DNA of 64,000 bases, taken from contig JAPWKE010000001.1 in NCBI GenBank assembly GCA_028283655.1, positions 151,082 to 215,081 on the forward strand. Reading direction: 5' to 3'. This document shows positions 29,727 through 38,201 of this stretch, piece by piece. Both the position numbers and the translations under genes were made by a program. The notes under the pieces are model-generated. The model was not told the origin of the DNA, did not search any database, and saw only the letters and a list, made by a program, of their open reading frames with translations. Position 1 is the first letter of the stretch; every line of letters begins with the position of its first letter. This DNA is from Acidobacteriaceae bacterium (lineage in GTDB: Bacteria; Acidobacteriota; Terriglobia; Terriglobales; Acidobacteriaceae).

Positions 29727-29890
29727 ACGAGAACGAACGCGTAGAACGTGAAGACGCTATCACCGAGCCCGCAGAGTTGCAGCCCGGTGACTTCTACATG
29801 GAGAACGGCTTCATGGTGTTTACGGAGCAGTATCACCTGCGCCGGGGTTACTGCTGTAACTCCGGCTGCAGGCACTGCCCGTATCGTTAG
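29723..29890 (+). CDS. DUF5522 small Cys-rich protein
   Basis: A 55-residue protein starting at GTG 29723, whose last two bases are part of the lhr stop (GTGA overlap), implying translational coupling. The C-terminus YHLRRGYCCNSGCRHCPYR has Cys 44, 45, 49 and 52 and the signature Y-C-C-x-x-G-C-R-H-C-P-Y of DUF5522. The N-terminal half is acidic (MNENERVEREDAITEP) followed by FYMENGFMVFTEQYH. The cysteines could bind zinc or an Fe-S cluster; no function is known to me. Its stop is 6 bp from the stop of the convergent VWA gene. It is too short for many gene finders. Confidence 0.85.
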   Translation: MNENERVEREDAITEPAELQPGDFYMENGFMVFTEQYHLRRGYCCNSGCRHCPYR

Positions 29891-29896
29891 CGCGCG

Positions 29897-32086
29897 CTAC
29901 TGCGCAGCCGGAGTGCTGGTCGCTGCTGATGCTGGCGTAGTCGTAACTGCTGGCAGCACGCGGACGGCCATGCGTGGGAAGCTGAAGGTGCCACCTGCGT
30001 CGTCGACGACGTTCACCTGGCAGATGTAGGTGCCGGGTTTGAGCTGCGAGGCGGGCACGTCGAACTGGAAAGCTACCGCGTCACGGTCAGGAATGTTGAC
30101 GCGATCGGCAGTGACCGTCGGGGTTTCGAAGACCTTCGCTCCGTTGGAAAGAAACTCGATGGAGGTCAGTACCTTGGCGGCCTGTCCTTCGCGTCGGCCA
30201 AGCCCAGGCGACGCCGCAGGTGTAGCTGCTTCCTTCGGCTTGGTGGGGTTGTAGAGCTCGTAGAGGAAGTATAGGTGCTGGTCCTGGCGCACGATGTGCG
30301 AGACGTTCGGCACCCACTCCTGCCCGTCGCGCACGAGCAGTGACTGCGAGTAGCGCTGGTTGTTCGCTGTACGCTGCGTGCTGAGGACGACCGATGAGAG
30401 CTTCATCGTTGCCTTCTTCAGATCGGGTACATTGATGTCCGTTTCAAACGAACCCATGTTGCCGGTCTGGTTTTCGCGCACCACAAACTTCAGGTGATAG
30501 TGACCGGGCGCGAGCAGGAAGCCGGTGGAGTACTGGATGTTCTTGTGTGCGGCCTGCTGCGACTGGTCGACGGCGAGCTTGATCGTCTCGCGCACGTTGC
30601 CAAAGTCGACGCCGGATGCTGAGCCTGTGCTCGCGCGTACCTGCCCCATGATGTCGATCGTGGCCTTGTCTTCATTGCCCTTGCTGACGAAGGGAATCGC
30701 CGAGCCCGGGATGAGGATGCTGACGGGAACGTAGTAGCGATTATCGGCCTCGCGCAGATAGAGCGCCTGCAGATACACGGGCACGTCGGTCGCAGGGTAG
30801 TCGCTGCGCATCTGCTCCTTCAGCGCAAGCTCGCGATCTTCGTTCTTCTGGTGCTGGAAGTCGGCGGGCGAGAAGTAGCCCGGGCGATACTCCAGCTTCA
30901 CGTCCTTGCGGTTGACCGTGACAGTGAGGTGGCGATAACTGCCATCGCGCTTCTGGTTGCTGGAGCGGAAGCCGAGGATGTAGTACGCCTCCGTGTCGTG
31001 CTGTACCTGCTGGAAGGCTGGTGCAAAATCGTTGGAGTCAAAGAACGCTTTGCCGCCGGTGTCCGTACTCAGGTTGCTAAGCGTTTCCTGTGAAGCGAAG
31101 TTGGAGTTGAACTGGCTCTTGACTGCAGCGCCGGTGTACGCAGAGGTGCCGCGCAGGCTGCCCTTGGTCGCATCGCCGACAGGTGGCAGCGCCTGCAGAC
31201 CGCGCGTGTCCACCGAGTAGATCGCGAGGTTCGAGCGTGCGGCTGCGTTGGTGGCGGCGCGTAGACTGGCCTGGTTCTCGATGCCGTTGCGCGTGATGCC
31301 GCCGGAGAAGAAGAGCATGGACTTGCGTTGCTCCACGCGCTCAAGGCTCTTGGCGATGGTGCGGATCGCGAAGAGTTCGCGGTCCGTGTTCAGGGAGTTG
31401 AACTCGCTGTCGTCCGCGGCGAAGCTGGAGCCATCATCGCTGGTGGCATCGGTGGAGCCCGTGGTACCGCCGTTTGCAAAGCCCGTATCATCGTCGCCGT
31501 TGTAGCGCGAAAGAACGCGCAGCAGAGCGTCCTTGTTGCTGGTGAAGTCCTGGTCCATCTTGAGTGAGGTGGACATCGAAACCATCGCAACCAGATCGGC
31601 GGGCTGCATCTGCTTGTTCACGTAGTTGCGTGCGGCGTCGACGGCGCGGTCGATATCGTCGTCCTGCATGGAACTCATGTCGAAGAACATCACGATGAGC
31701 CGATGGTCTTTGAGCGCAGCGGGATCGGACGCGAAGTCGTTGTTCAGCATGTCGGCCACGCTGGTCTTGCCGGTGGCCGTACCTTTTTCGTTCAACACGG
31801 CGGCTGCATCGACGTTTTGAAAATCGAAGCTGGAGATCTTCTGCGGCTTCTTGTCTTCGGTGATCGTGAAGTCCGAGGCCGTCAGACCTTTCACCACTTC
31901 GCCGGTCTTCTTGTCACGCACGACAACGTTGGTGAGCACCATGTTGGTGCTGATCTTCATGGTGAAGCCACTGCTTTCCTGCTGCGGCTGGGCTTGCTGC
32001 GCGAAGGCTGCAACAGGCAGCGAAAGCAGCGCGCAGAGCAGCGCAGCGGTGGACTTGCGGGCGAATTCGTAACAGATATCTCGCAT
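29897..32086 (-). CDS. VWA-domain protein of the Acidobacteria type (TIGR03436-like)
   Basis: A 729-residue exported protein with a signal peptide (about 1-29, PVAAFA/Q). Residues about 40-100 form a beta domain with VVVRDKKTGEVVKGLTASDF and TITEDKKPQKI, the hallmark leader of this family, followed by a von Willebrand A domain whose MIDAS begins D-M-S-S-M (Asp 136, Ser 138, Ser 139). After the VWA domain (to about 390) come beta-rich domains (for example GHYHLKFVVRENQTGNMGSF) and a C-terminal region with VSHIVRQDQHLYFLYELYNP. It probably works in the periplasm or at the surface as a metal-dependent protein-binding partner. It is the last gene of the DUF5666/Oar-like operon, 15 bp after the receptor. 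Confidence 0.9.
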   Translation of the reverse strand: MRDICYEFARKSTAALLCALLSLPVAAFAQQAQPQQESSGFTMKISTNMVLTNVVVRDKKTGEVVKGLTASDFTITEDKKPQKISSFDFQNVDAAAVLNEKGTATGKTSVADMLNNDFASDPAALKDHRLIVMFFDMSSMQDDDIDRAVDAARNYVNKQMQPADLVAMVSMSTSLKMDQDFTSNKDALLRVLSRYNGDDDTGFANGGTTGSTDATSDDGSSFAADDSEFNSLNTDRELFAIRTIAKSLERVEQRKSMLFFSGGITRNGIENQASLRAATNAAARSNLAIYSVDTRGLQALPPVGDATKGSLRGTSAYTGAAVKSQFNSNFASQETLSNLSTDTGGKAFFDSNDFAPAFQQVQHDTEAYYILGFRSSNQKRDGSYRHLTVTVNRKDVKLEYRPGYFSPADFQHQKNEDRELALKEQMRSDYPATDVPVYLQALYLREADNRYYVPVSILIPGSAIPFVSKGNEDKATIDIMGQVRASTGSASGVDFGNVRETIKLAVDQSQQAAHKNIQYSTGFLLAPGHYHLKFVVRENQTGNMGSFETDINVPDLKKATMKLSSVVLSTQRTANNQRYSQSLLVRDGQEWVPNVSHIVRQDQHLYFLYELYNPTKPKEAATPAASPGLGRREGQAAKVLTSIEFLSNGAKVFETPTVTADRVNIPDRDAVAFQFDVPASQLKPGTYICQVNVVDDAGGTFSFPRMAVRVLPAVTTTPASAATSTPAAQ

Positions 32087-32101
32087 GGTTTCTCTCGCCG
32101 T

Positions 32102-35100
32102 TTAGAAGCGGTAGCGTGCAGTGAAGACGATTTTGCGCATGGCGGCCGCGCCGGTAACCTGGCCGAAGGTGGCCGAGTTCACGACAGCGTTTACGCCGCT
32201 GTACTGCACCGTGTTGAAGACGTTGGTCGCGCTCATGCGCGCCTCAAAGGAGCTGGTGCTGCCGAGCTGCACGATGCGCGAGAGCGCCGCGTTCGCAACC
32301 ACCTGGCCGGGGCCTTCAATGCTGTAGCGCGAAGCCGAGCCATAGTGCGTCGGGTTGCAGGTGGCAAGTCCTGTGCTCGAGGCGCTCGAACTGCCAGGGC
32401 AGGTAAAGGCTGCGGTGTTGAAGTACTGGCCGACGCGCCCCGTGCCTGTGACCGACTGCGTGTAGTCGCGGTCCGGGCGCAGCGTGTACGTGCCGCCACC
32501 GGCGATCTGGGCTGAGGTGGATTGCACGCTCGGCGTGTAGTACGTGCCGGAGGCGAAGGTGAAGCTGCCGCTCAGAATGAAGCCGTCGAGGATCGAAGCC
32601 ATCACGCCACCGTTATGCAGGAAGGCGCGGTTCGGGCCGAACGGCGCTTCCATCACCCAGTTGCCGGTGAGCTTGTGGCGAACGTCAAAGCTTGAGTTGC
32701 CGCGCTCGGCGAGCAGGTTCGCATCGTCCTGCGTGGAGCTGGTCGAAGTCGAGCCACCGATCGAAGAGGCATCGTCGATCGAGTGCGCGTACTGGTACGT
32801 TGCCCCGAGGCTGAAGCCATGCTGCAGGCGCTTCTGCGCAGAGACGATCAGGGCGTTGAAGGTCGACGACGCAAGCGAGTCTTCATAGGTGAAGGCGACC
32901 GCGTTCGGCGTCGTCACCGTGGAGAACTGGTGGTTCGGTGCGCGCACCACGTCAAGGTTGCTGCCGTGGGAGCCGTTGTAGTCAATGTTCAGCACGATGT
33001 TCATCGGCAGCGTGCGCTGGATGTCGAAGTTATAGACCTGCACCATACCGAGGCGATAGTTTGGATTCACGCCAAAGGAGTTCTGGTACAGCTTCGTCGA
33101 GCAGCCGTAGGGTGAGGCGATGGTGAGGTTTGACGTCGTGCAGCCGGTCGCGTTGGTGCTGCTGGCAAGCACGTTGTTCTGCACGGCAGCGAACGGCGGC
33201 TGGTAGCTGAGCAACTTGGCGAAGTTCGCAAACTGCGAAGTGTTGAAGTTCATGCCGTAGCCGCCACGAACGACGGTCTCCTTCAACCACTTTGGATGCC
33301 AGGCTATGCCGAAGCGCGGCGCGAACATCGTGCGATCAGGATGCAGCAGCGACTGCGTCGGGCCGACGCCGCACTGCAGCGAGCCGCTCGTGACGCCGTT
33401 CGGCGAAACGCAACCAACGCTGGTCGTGTAGGTGGAGACGCCGGTCAGGTTAACGAGGCGGCCGTCCTTCTCGTTGTACGGCGCGAAGTACTCGTAGCGC
33501 AGGCCGTAGTTGAGCGTGATGTTGCTGGAGACGCGGAAGTCATCCTGAGCGAAGAGGTCGAAGACGTTCTCGCGCAGGTAGATCTTATTCAGGCCGGCTT
33601 GAATCGTGCTCTGCTGCGGCAGGCCGATGAGGAAGTCGGCGAAGGACGAGCCGCCCGTGGCATCGGTTGCATTCTGTGTGTTGATGCCGGTAAACGTCAG
33701 CGTGCCAAGTGGGTTGGAACCGCCAAGAGAGTCCTGATGCAGGCGGCGGATGTCGAAGCCGAAGCGCATGTTGTGCTTCTTGCGACGCCAGCTCAGCATG
33801 TCAGAGAGTGAGATCGTTTGCGAGATAGTTTCACTTGGCTCGGTGTTGCTGATGGAGCTGTAGCGTGAGAGCGACATGCCCGGCAGGCCGTTGTAGAAGT
33901 TTGTACGGAAGCCGATGGCATGGTCGCTCGGTGTGGTGATGCCGATCTGCGTGGCCGGGTCGGTCGTGGTGTCGGTGAAGTAGTTGCGCGTCATCGCATG
34001 GGAGCGGTTCCAGGTGATGGTGGTGCTGTTGCTCAGGCGGCCATAGCCGATGGTGTAGCCGGTGCTGACGTTGTACCCGTCGCTAAGCGTCGCGCCGCCA
34101 AGTGCGAGGAAGATGTTGCGTGAGTCACTCGCGGAGTGCGAGTAGGAGAACGCTCCGTTGAGGTTCTGGCGCAGCGTGGGCTTCACATCCCGCCGCTGAT
34201 GCATGCGCTGGAAGGGATTGCCTGCATCCTGTCCGAAGTTGCGCACGAAGCGTGTGTTCAGGCTCGTCGTATTCTGCCCGGCGGTGGTGATCGTCTGGTA
34301 GTTGTAGTTGTTCGTCGAGGTGCCGTCGCAGTTGACGTTGCACTGCGGATAGAAGCGCGCGAGAATCTGCTGCGCCTGCAGCGTAATGCAGCCTGTCTGC
34401 CCTGCTGTTGTGCAGGTAGGGATCGTGTTGTTCGCAAACGGCAGACCGGTGACCGGGTTGTAGATGACCGGCTCGCCGGAGGCCGTGAACTGGCCTGCGC
34501 GCTCCAGATTCGTCGGTACAGTGCCGGTGAGGATCTGCGGTGTCGTGTTGCGCGTTCCGCTGAAGTTGCCGAAGACGAACTGCTTGCTGCTCGGTTTGAA
34601 CAGGCCGGGAATATACGGCGATCCAGCGAAGCTCGCGCCAAAGGAGTTCTTGCCGTAGCTGGGATTGGTCACGGGTGTGAGCGTGGGCGACCACGGCGCA
34701 GAGTCCAGGCCGGACCACTCCCCGTTGTAGTAGAGACTGCCGTGCGGTTGCGTAGGGTTGAAGCCGCGGAAGCTGCCGAATCCACCTCGGCCACCACCAC
34801 CTCCTCCGGGGCCACCTCGACCGCCGCCGCCACCGCCACCGCCGGGACCCATGCCGCCCATCATCGGGCCAAGTACGCCGACGATCGCGTCGACGCTGAC
34901 GCCTTCGGGCATGCTGCGGCCTTCTGACTTGGCGCGATCCATCGCTTGTTGGACGCGGTCGCGAATGTCATCTTCGCTGAAGTTGGCGAGGCCGTTCATC
35001 TGCGCGGACTGGCCGCTGATGGAGATGGACTCCGTGGAACTGGCTGCGCCACCTTCGAGGCCCGCGAGCGAGGGCATCGTGACGCCACTATTGCCACTGC

Positions 35101-35710
35101 CTGCGGCGCTGGCTTCTGAGGTTGCGCTGTCGTTGCCGCTGAGGCTCAGCCCTTGCAAACCACTGGTGAGGCTGGTTGCTGAAGTCGTAGAGGGCCTGGC
35201 TGCTGCCGTGGCTTCTTCCTGCGCGGCGCGGCTGGCGAGCTCCATGGAGAAGTTGGTGGCGTCGACGGTCGCAGGCGGGGGAGCGTCTGCGCTGAAGACC
35301 ACTTCGATGGTCTTCGCGGCGAAGCCCATCAACTCCGCTCGGATGACGTAGCGACCATTCTTCGGAATGGCGATGGCGTAGGCTCCATCGATGTCTGTGG
35401 CGGCGGTGTACTTGCGGCCTGTAAGCGTGTTGGTGGCGGTAACGGCGACGCCGGGCAGCGGCGTCGCCGCTGCTTTGCCTGCGCCTGCTGCTGCAACCGT
35501 TCCGCGGATCGTTCCGCCCTGTGCGGCTGGGGCAACCTGTGCGGAGGGGGCAACCTGGGCTGTGACCATTGCAGGAGCCTGCTGGGTGGCAGCGGGTGCT
35601 TCGGCAGGTGCTTGCGCCATAAGGCTGGCAGCGCCGGTGATGAGCGCTAGAGTTACGGCTGCTGTGGCCGACACGTTTGCTTTCGCGCGCAGGCGCGTTC
35701 TGAACAACAC
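32102..35710 (-). CDS. Oar-like TonB-dependent receptor with Gly-rich insert
   Basis: A 1202-residue outer-membrane receptor starting at GTG 35710, with AAGGAG 9 nt upstream. The signal peptide ends near SLMAQ (about residue 33), followed by an Ala/Pro/Gln-rich stretch and a carboxypeptidase-regulatory-like domain (about 65-160, with GVAVTATNTLTGRKYTAATD). Next is an unusual region: a Ser/Gly-rich spacer, a short helix (NFSEDDIRDRVQQAMDRAKS) and a Gly/Arg run at about 281-315. The plug and barrel follow, ending FTARYRF with a terminal Phe. It is the middle gene of the DUF5666-receptor-VWA operon under an ECF promoter. Substrate unknown. Confidence 0.88.
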   Translation of the reverse strand: MLFRTRLRAKANVSATAAVTLALITGAASLMAQAPAEAPAATQQAPAMVTAQVAPSAQVAPAAQGGTIRGTVAAAGAGKAAATPLPGVAVTATNTLTGRKYTAATDIDGAYAIAIPKNGRYVIRAELMGFAAKTIEVVFSADAPPPATVDATNFSMELASRAAQEEATAAARPSTTSATSLTSGLQGLSLSGNDSATSEASAAGSGNSGVTMPSLAGLEGGAASSTESISISGQSAQMNGLANFSEDDIRDRVQQAMDRAKSEGRSMPEGVSVDAIVGVLGPMMGGMGPGGGGGGGGRGGPGGGGGGRGGFGSFRGFNPTQPHGSLYYNGEWSGLDSAPWSPTLTPVTNPSYGKNSFGASFAGSPYIPGLFKPSSKQFVFGNFSGTRNTTPQILTGTVPTNLERAGQFTASGEPVIYNPVTGLPFANNTIPTCTTAGQTGCITLQAQQILARFYPQCNVNCDGTSTNNYNYQTITTAGQNTTSLNTRFVRNFGQDAGNPFQRMHQRRDVKPTLRQNLNGAFSYSHSASDSRNIFLALGGATLSDGYNVSTGYTIGYGRLSNSTTITWNRSHAMTRNYFTDTTTDPATQIGITTPSDHAIGFRTNFYNGLPGMSLSRYSSISNTEPSETISQTISLSDMLSWRRKKHNMRFGFDIRRLHQDSLGGSNPLGTLTFTGINTQNATDATGGSSFADFLIGLPQQSTIQAGLNKIYLRENVFDLFAQDDFRVSSNITLNYGLRYEYFAPYNEKDGRLVNLTGVSTYTTSVGCVSPNGVTSGSLQCGVGPTQSLLHPDRTMFAPRFGIAWHPKWLKETVVRGGYGMNFNTSQFANFAKLLSYQPPFAAVQNNVLASSTNATGCTTSNLTIASPYGCSTKLYQNSFGVNPNYRLGMVQVYNFDIQRTLPMNIVLNIDYNGSHGSNLDVVRAPNHQFSTVTTPNAVAFTYEDSLASSTFNALIVSAQKRLQHGFSLGATYQYAHSIDDASSIGGSTSTSSTQDDANLLAERGNSSFDVRHKLTGNWVMEAPFGPNRAFLHNGGVMASILDGFILSGSFTFASGTYYTPSVQSTSAQIAGGGTYTLRPDRDYTQSVTGTGRVGQYFNTAAFTCPGSSSASSTGLATCNPTHYGSASRYSIEGPGQVVANAALSRIVQLGSTSSFEARMSATNVFNTVQYSGVNAVVNSATFGQVTGAAAMRKIVFTARYRF

Positions 35711-35742
35711 GATGGGGAACTCCTTACTTCACTTCTCTTTTG

Positions 35743-36597
35743 TTACTTCGAATCCGAGGGGCCGGGCGGGTTGCCACTGCTGGGCATCACGGGTGCACCG
35801 TGAAGATGAGCGCCGGGTGTAGAGACGGAGAGTTCTTTCGGTACAAAGATGCCGTTCTTCAACTCGCCCTGTCCGTAGATGTTGTCCCCGATTTTGATGT
35901 CCGCGAGCGTAATGCTTTCTGCTCCGGGTTGTTGCGGCGGAGGTGTTGCTGCCCCGTTGCCGTTGTTGAGGTTCATGCGTCTTCCGCCGCCACGGCGGAA
36001 GGAGGTGGATTCGTCGAAGCCGATTGTCTGGGAGACGCCGTCCGTGCGATGCACGGTCATCTTCGCGTTGTCGAGATCGATCGCGGTGACTTTGCCGGTG
36101 ATGTAGGTCTTGCCCATGTTGGCGCGCATCGCGGCAAGCGTTGCGCCATCGGTGGCGATAACGGCGACGGCGTGCAGCGTCTTGGTGGAGGGATCAATTT
36201 GTCCGACGGCCATCACGCCGTCCCCGGCCTTCAGGTCCGCGAGCGTTGAGGTCTGCATGTTGCCCATGCCCATACCGCGGCGGCCCTCGCCGCCACCGTA
36301 CTCCGGCGCACCGGTCCCCGGGCCGCCAGCATGCGGAGTGCTGCGCAGAATGCGGGTGTTGTCACTGGTGACCACGAGCGTCGTGCTGCCGTCCTCGGCC
36401 TTTAGCGTGAGCGTCTTCCCGTCGACGGCCTTCAGTTCGCCCTGCGCACGCGGCATTCCGGCGAACATGCCGCCGCCCTGACGCGCGTGCGGTTCTTCCT
36501 GCGCGTGGAGCCGCGCTGCGGGAGTGGCGGCAAAGAGCGCGAGCGCTGCGGCTGCAGTGAAAATGCGGTGCCGGGATGCAAACGTGGGCCTGGTCAA
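35743..36597 (-). CDS. Exported DUF5666-domain protein
   Basis: A 284-residue protein. I place the start at TTG 36597 because GGAGG lies 6 nt upstream and the product then begins with a signal peptide (MTRPTFASRHRIFTAAAALA, cut near LHAQ at about residue 33); the longer frame to 36753 would read across the promoter. The mature part has two to three short DUF5666-like beta domains: GELKAVDGKTLTLKAEDGST, then DGVMAVGQIDPSTKTLHAVA and GKVTAIDLDNAKMTVHRTDG, separated by a Gly-rich and a Pro/Gln linker. DUF5666 domains are small OB-like folds of unknown role. First gene of the receptor/VWA operon. Confidence 0.8.
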   Translation of the reverse strand: MTRPTFASRHRIFTAAAALALFAATPAARLHAQEEPHARQGGGMFAGMPRAQGELKAVDGKTLTLKAEDGSTTLVVTSDNTRILRSTPHAGGPGTGAPEYGGGEGRRGMGMGNMQTSTLADLKAGDGVMAVGQIDPSTKTLHAVAVIATDGATLAAMRANMGKTYITGKVTAIDLDNAKMTVHRTDGVSQTIGFDESTSFRRGGGRRMNLNNGNGAATPPPQQPGAESITLADIKIGDNIYGQGELKNGIFVPKELSVSTPGAHLHGAPVMPSSGNPPGPSDSK

Positions 36598-36635
36598 AAC
36601 TTTCCTCCAAATGCCTGAAACGGTGGTCAGTTGTA

Positions 36636-36662
36636 GAGACGTCCATCTTTTCAGGAAGTTCC
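36636..36662 (-). promoter_or_regulatory. ECF sigma-factor promoter
   Basis: On the minus strand GGAAC (36662-36658) and CGTCTC (36641-36636) are separated by exactly 16 bp, the classical ECF sigma -35/-10 arrangement (GGAAC-N16-CGTC). Transcription would begin near 36630, leaving an untranslated leader of about 32 nt with GGAGG before the TTG start of the DUF5666 gene. Confidence 0.7.
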
Positions 36663-36785
36663 TGTGTCGCGTGGGTATTTTCGCGTCGTGGCACGAATTT
36701 AGACGGTATCCGCGTACTCTTGGAGCACCGCGACGGGCGGTGAATGCATCCAAAACTGCACATCCTGACGAGGAGAGCCACGTCC

Positions 36786-38108
36786 ATGCTCACCCAGAAC
36801 ACCGCCGCCCTTTCGCTTCTGGAACGCTATCGCAGCGTTCGTGGCGCGACGATGCGCTTTGTTTCGCCACTTTCGGCCGAAGATCTGATGGTTCAGTCAT
36901 GCCCGGAGGCGTCGCCTCTGAAATGGCACCTCGCGCACACTTCCTGGTTCTTTGAAACGTTTTTGCTCTCGGAGTTTGTGGCGGGCTATCAGCCGTTCCA
37001 CCCGGAGTTCCGGTGGCTGTTCAACAGCTACTACAAGTCGCTGGGAGAGATGCCGGAGAAGAAGCTTCGCGCGTCGTTTTCGCGACCGCCGCTGGACCAG
37101 ATTCTGGCGTATCGCCAGCATGTGGATGCGGGGATCGAGAGGTTGCTGACGCAGGCGGTCGAGGACGAGGCGCTGCGGCGCATTGAGCTGGGGCTGCAGC
37201 ATGAGCAGCAGCACCTGGAGTTGGCCGCGACGGACATCAAGCACGCGTTCTTTACCAACCCTCTGCATCCGGCGTACGCGAGCGCGGTGGCGAAGGGTGA
37301 GGAGGAGCGGATTGCGCCTCCGCTGGAGTGGGTGAGCTATGCGCCGCCTGCGCCGGGGCTGGTGGAGTTTGGTGTGACGCCGGACGTTGCGGCGGTGGAC
37401 CAGTTTGCGTTTGATAACGAGACGCCGCGGCATCCTCGCTATCTTGGAGCGTTTCAACTGGCGTCGCGGCTAGTGACGTGTGCGGAGTACCTGGCGTTTC
37501 TGGAGGAGGACGGGTACACGCGTCCGGAGCTTTGGCTCTCCGAGGGCTGGGATGCGATGCGCGAGCAGGGATGGCAGGCTCCGCTGTACTGGCAGCGCGA
37601 TCCCGCGGCGAAGGCAGGCTGGTCGATCTTTACGCTGCATGGCTGGCAGCCGCTGGAGGAGCTTTCGGAGACTCCGGTGTGTCATCTGAGCTTCTTTGAA
37701 GCGGATGCGTTTGCGCGATGGAGCGGGTGTCGGCTGCCGACGGAGTTTGAGTGGGAGTATGCGGCGGCGCAGCTTGCATTGCCTGCTGTGGAAGCCGGGA
37801 CGGCGAATCTGCTGGAGTCCGATGCGCTGCATCCTCGGGCGGCCGTGGTCGGCGAGCGGGCAGAGCAGCTTTATGGCGATGTGTGGGAGTGGACGCAGTC
37901 GCCGTATACGGGGTATCCCGGTTATGCTCCGCTGCCGGGGGCGCTGGGTGAGTACAACGGTAAGTTTATGAGCTCGCAGATGGTGTTGCGCGGAGGCTCG
38001 TGCGTGACGCCGCAGACGCATATCCGGGCGACGTATCGGAACTTCTTTTCACCGGGAACGCGATGGCAGTTTTCGGGGCTGCGGCTGGCTCGGGACAGAG
38101 CGGCGTAA
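36786..38108 (+). CDS. egtB: Ergothioneine biosynthesis sulfoxide synthase EgtB
   Basis: A 440-residue non-heme iron enzyme joining Nalpha-trimethylhistidine to a thiol donor (gamma-glutamylcysteine or cysteine) with oxygen, in ergothioneine biosynthesis. The N-terminal DinB-like domain carries the iron ligands in HLAHTSWFFET and LGLQHEQQHLEL (H-x3-H-x-E type). The C-terminal FGE-sulfatase-like domain shows LSFFEADAFARWSGCRLPTE, then FEWEYAA, GDVWEWTQSPYTGYPGY and LRGGSCVTP...RNFF. ATG 36786 has GAGGAGA 9 nt upstream. Cytoplasmic, normal length. It is followed by egtD after 93 bp; egtA, egtC and egtE are not nearby. Confidence 0.93.
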   Translation: MLTQNTAALSLLERYRSVRGATMRFVSPLSAEDLMVQSCPEASPLKWHLAHTSWFFETFLLSEFVAGYQPFHPEFRWLFNSYYKSLGEMPEKKLRASFSRPPLDQILAYRQHVDAGIERLLTQAVEDEALRRIELGLQHEQQHLELAATDIKHAFFTNPLHPAYASAVAKGEEERIAPPLEWVSYAPPAPGLVEFGVTPDVAAVDQFAFDNETPRHPRYLGAFQLASRLVTCAEYLAFLEEDGYTRPELWLSEGWDAMREQGWQAPLYWQRDPAAKAGWSIFTLHGWQPLEELSETPVCHLSFFEADAFARWSGCRLPTEFEWEYAAAQLALPAVEAGTANLLESDALHPRAAVVGERAEQLYGDVWEWTQSPYTGYPGYAPLPGALGEYNGKFMSSQMVLRGGSCVTPQTHIRATYRNFFSPGTRWQFSGLRLARDRAA

Positions 38109-38201
38109 GTTTTCTAACAACCAGAAGCCGGGGTCGGGCATCTGAACGCCGTAGCTCCAAAGCACGCCAACCTCAACCAAGAGAAATGCGAGGCGTTTCC
38201 T

